A model generated the notes under the pieces. That model made no database searches. It saw nothing but the letters and a program-made list of their open reading frames with translations, and was not told the DNA's origin. This document shows positions 5,132 through 6,316 of a stretch of 6,316 nucleotides of DNA, one piece after another (within the stretch, counting starts at the first letter, position 1; each line of letters begins with the position of its first letter). Source of the DNA: Corynebacterium sp. (GTDB lineage Bacteria; Actinomycetota; Actinomycetes; Mycobacteriales; Mycobacteriaceae); the NCBI GenBank assembly GCA_030450335.1, contig JAKDIS010000132.1:1-6316 (forward strand), written 5' to 3'. A program made the position numbers and the translations under genes.

Positions 5132-6211
5132 ATGAGCACCCCCATCAGTGCCCCCGTCCGTACCGCCGTGATCGGCTTCGGCCTGTCCGGACGTATCTTC
5201 CACGCCCCGTTCATCGCCGCCGACCCCGCCTTCGAGCTGCGCGCGGTGGTCACCACCGACGGTGCGCGCCGCGCGGCCGTGCGCGAGGAGTACCCGGACG
5301 CCGAACTGCTGGACTCCGCCCAGGACGTCTTCGCCCGCGCCGACGCCTTCGACCTGGTCGTCATCGGTACGCCCGGGGACTCGCACGAGGCCCTGGCGTC
5401 CGGGGCGCTGGACGCCGGGCTGCACGTACTGCTCGACAAGCCCTTCGTGCTCACCGCCGCGGCCGGGCGCGCGCTGATCGCGAAGGCGCGGGACGCCGGG
5501 CGCGGGGAAGGACGCTGCCTCACCGTGTTCCAGAACCGGCGGTGGGACGGTGACTTCCGCACCGTGCGTTCCCTCGTCGAGGCCGGGGAGTTTGGGCAGG
5601 TCACACGGTTCGAGTCGCGTTTCGAGAAGTTCGAGCCCACCCCGGGTGAGTCCTGGCGCTACTCCGGTCGGCCCGTCGACGGCGCCGGGGTGCTCTTCGA
5701 CCTGGGGTCGCACGTGATCGACCAGGCGTTGCAGCTCTTCGGGCCGGTGGATCTGGACTCGGCGCCGGACTCGATGCACGTGGAGATCGACCGGCGTCGG
5801 CCGGGCACCAGCGCCGACGACGACGTCTTCCTCGCCCTGCACCACACCTCCGGGGTGCGCTCGCACCTGTGGATGAGCGCGGTGCGTCCGAACCCGGGCC
5901 CGCGTTTCCAGGTCGTGGGCTCTGCTGCCGGCTACACCAGCTGGGGGCTCGACGGTCAGGAACAGGCGTTGAAGGACGGCCTGCGTCCCGGCGACGCGGG
6001 CTTCGGCGTGACCCCGCCGGAGTCGTGGGGGACTGTGTCCGGCGAGGCCGCGCCGCGCACGGTGGAGACGCTGGACGGTGACTACGCCGCCTTTTACCGG
6101 GAGCTCGCCGTAGCGATCCGTGGGGAGGGGCCCGTGCCGGTCGACCCGGCGGGCAGCGTGGCGGTGCTCGAGGTCATCGAGCGGGCGCTGGCGGTGGGGT
6201 GGCCGGAGTAG
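5132..6211 (+). CDS. Gfo/Idh/MocA family NAD(P)-dependent oxidoreductase
   Basis: This 359-residue soluble dehydrogenase of the Gfo/Idh/MocA family is predicted to oxidise or reduce a hydroxyl group of a sugar, sugar acid or inositol using NAD(P). The N-terminal Rossmann fold has the dinucleotide motif GFGLSG (residues 15-20). The family EKP motif appears as DKP (102-104, with catalytic K103). The C-terminal half has the DxxxH pair in FDLGSHVID (D190, H194). QNRRWDGDF (134-142), DLGSHVIDQALQLFG (190-204) and GLDGQEQALKDG (272-283) resemble the Escherichia coli YdgJ / Bacillus subtilis IolW (YvaA) branch. IolW is an NADP-dependent scyllo-inositol dehydrogenase. Length is normal, and the ATG follows a strong ribosome binding site. 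It lies 22 bp after the GntP-type permease on the same strand, so it is likely cotranscribed and may act on the imported compound. Family is secure; substrate and cofactor preference are not resolved. Confidence 0.92.
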   Translation: MSTPISAPVRTAVIGFGLSGRIFHAPFIAADPAFELRAVVTTDGARRAAVREEYPDAELLDSAQDVFARADAFDLVVIGTPGDSHEALASGALDAGLHVLLDKPFVLTAAAGRALIAKARDAGRGEGRCLTVFQNRRWDGDFRTVRSLVEAGEFGQVTRFESRFEKFEPTPGESWRYSGRPVDGAGVLFDLGSHVIDQALQLFGPVDLDSAPDSMHVEIDRRRPGTSADDDVFLALHHTSGVRSHLWMSAVRPNPGPRFQVVGSAAGYTSWGLDGQEQALKDGLRPGDAGFGVTPPESWGTVSGEAAPRTVETLDGDYAAFYRELAVAIRGEGPVPVDPAGSVAVLEVIERALAVGWPE

Positions 6212-6230
6212 GGTTTCCGTCTCAATGTCT

Positions 6231-6236
6231 TAGAAT
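6231..6236 (+). promoter_or_regulatory. Strong -10 hexamer before the right-edge reading frame
   Basis: TAGAAT is a near-consensus actinobacterial -10, in a locally AT-rich patch after the oxidoreductase stop. It ends 6 nt before the ATG at 6243, so a leaderless transcript would start there. No recognisable -35 stands out 16-18 bp upstream, where the sequence is the end of the preceding gene. Confidence 0.5.
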
Positions 6237-6242
6237 TACCTC

Positions 6243-6316
6243 ATGCTTTTCTTCCGTACCTTCAGTCCCTTCAGTCCTATCCATAACTCCGGCCCCTCCC
6301 GTACCGCAGCCAGGAT
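6243..6316 (+). CDS. Partial reading frame of unknown function at the right edge (possible leader peptide)
   Basis: An ATG at 6243, at leaderless distance from TAGAAT, opens a frame that stays open for 24 codons to the window end. The first residues read MLFFRTFSPFSPIHNSG and include four Phe in the first nine. A perfect-but-one tandem 9-mer (TTCAGTCCC at 6261-6269, TTCAGTCCT at 6270-6278) encodes Phe-Ser-Pro twice. I do not recognise a family. It may be the start of a normal protein, a short leader peptide with attenuation, or an untranslated leader. It is not evidently linked to the preceding operon. Confidence 0.3.
   Translation, partial: MLFFRTFSPFSPIHNSGPSRTAAR

Noticed and set aside
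4191..5135. Plus-strand open frame of 314 codons within the permease gene
   Set aside because: Arg/His/Gly-rich frame-shifted shadow of the permease with no recognisable family.
3619..5640. Long minus-strand open frame (673 codons)
   Set aside because: It lies opposite the permease and part of the oxidoreductase, is rich in Arg, His, Asp and Gln, and shows no domain. It results from GC-biased third positions of the real genes.

Overview
This is a high-GC window with the look of an actinobacterium, most likely Mycobacteriales and possibly Corynebacterium. The grounds are GC-dominated third codon positions, several genes whose ATG lies 6-8 nt after a TANNNT -10 hexamer with no Shine-Dalgarno sequence (leaderless transcripts), and the protein families present. 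The genus is an inference. No rRNA, tRNA or CRISPR array is visible.

Layout. (1) 22-1008, minus strand: a tyrosine recombinase (phage/island integrase type) that stops just after the HxxR motif. It lacks the rest of the catalytic domain, including the tyrosine nucleophile, so it is probably a decayed remnant marking the edge of a mobile element. A cluster of short direct repeats (1010-1050) sits directly in front of its start. (2) 1150-3516: a divergent pair, mmuP (S-methylmethionine permease, minus) and mmuM (homocysteine S-methyltransferase, plus). Only 36 bp separate the two ATG codons. Both appear leaderless, and their promoters overlap around a perfect 6-bp-arm inverted repeat. (3) 3610-6211, plus strand: a two-gene operon of a GntP-family sugar-acid permease and a Gfo/Idh/MocA-family NAD(P)-dependent oxidoreductase, 22 bp apart. 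(4) 6212-6316: a strong-looking leaderless promoter and the first 24 codons of an unidentified reading frame that leaves the window.

Function. MmuP imports S-methylmethionine, a mainly plant-made compound. MmuM uses it to methylate homocysteine, giving two methionines per turnover. This is an alternative methionine supply and a way to recycle homocysteine. The permease-dehydrogenase pair downstream looks like a compact uptake-and-oxidation unit for a sugar acid, polyol or inositol-type compound whose identity cannot be fixed from sequence. The metabolic genes are otherwise ordinary and intact. I did not find a convincing new defence or mobile system. The points most worth a second look are the compact divergent mmuP/mmuM control region, the repeats before the broken integrase, the divergent motifs of the GntP-type permease, and the Phe-rich short frame at the right edge.
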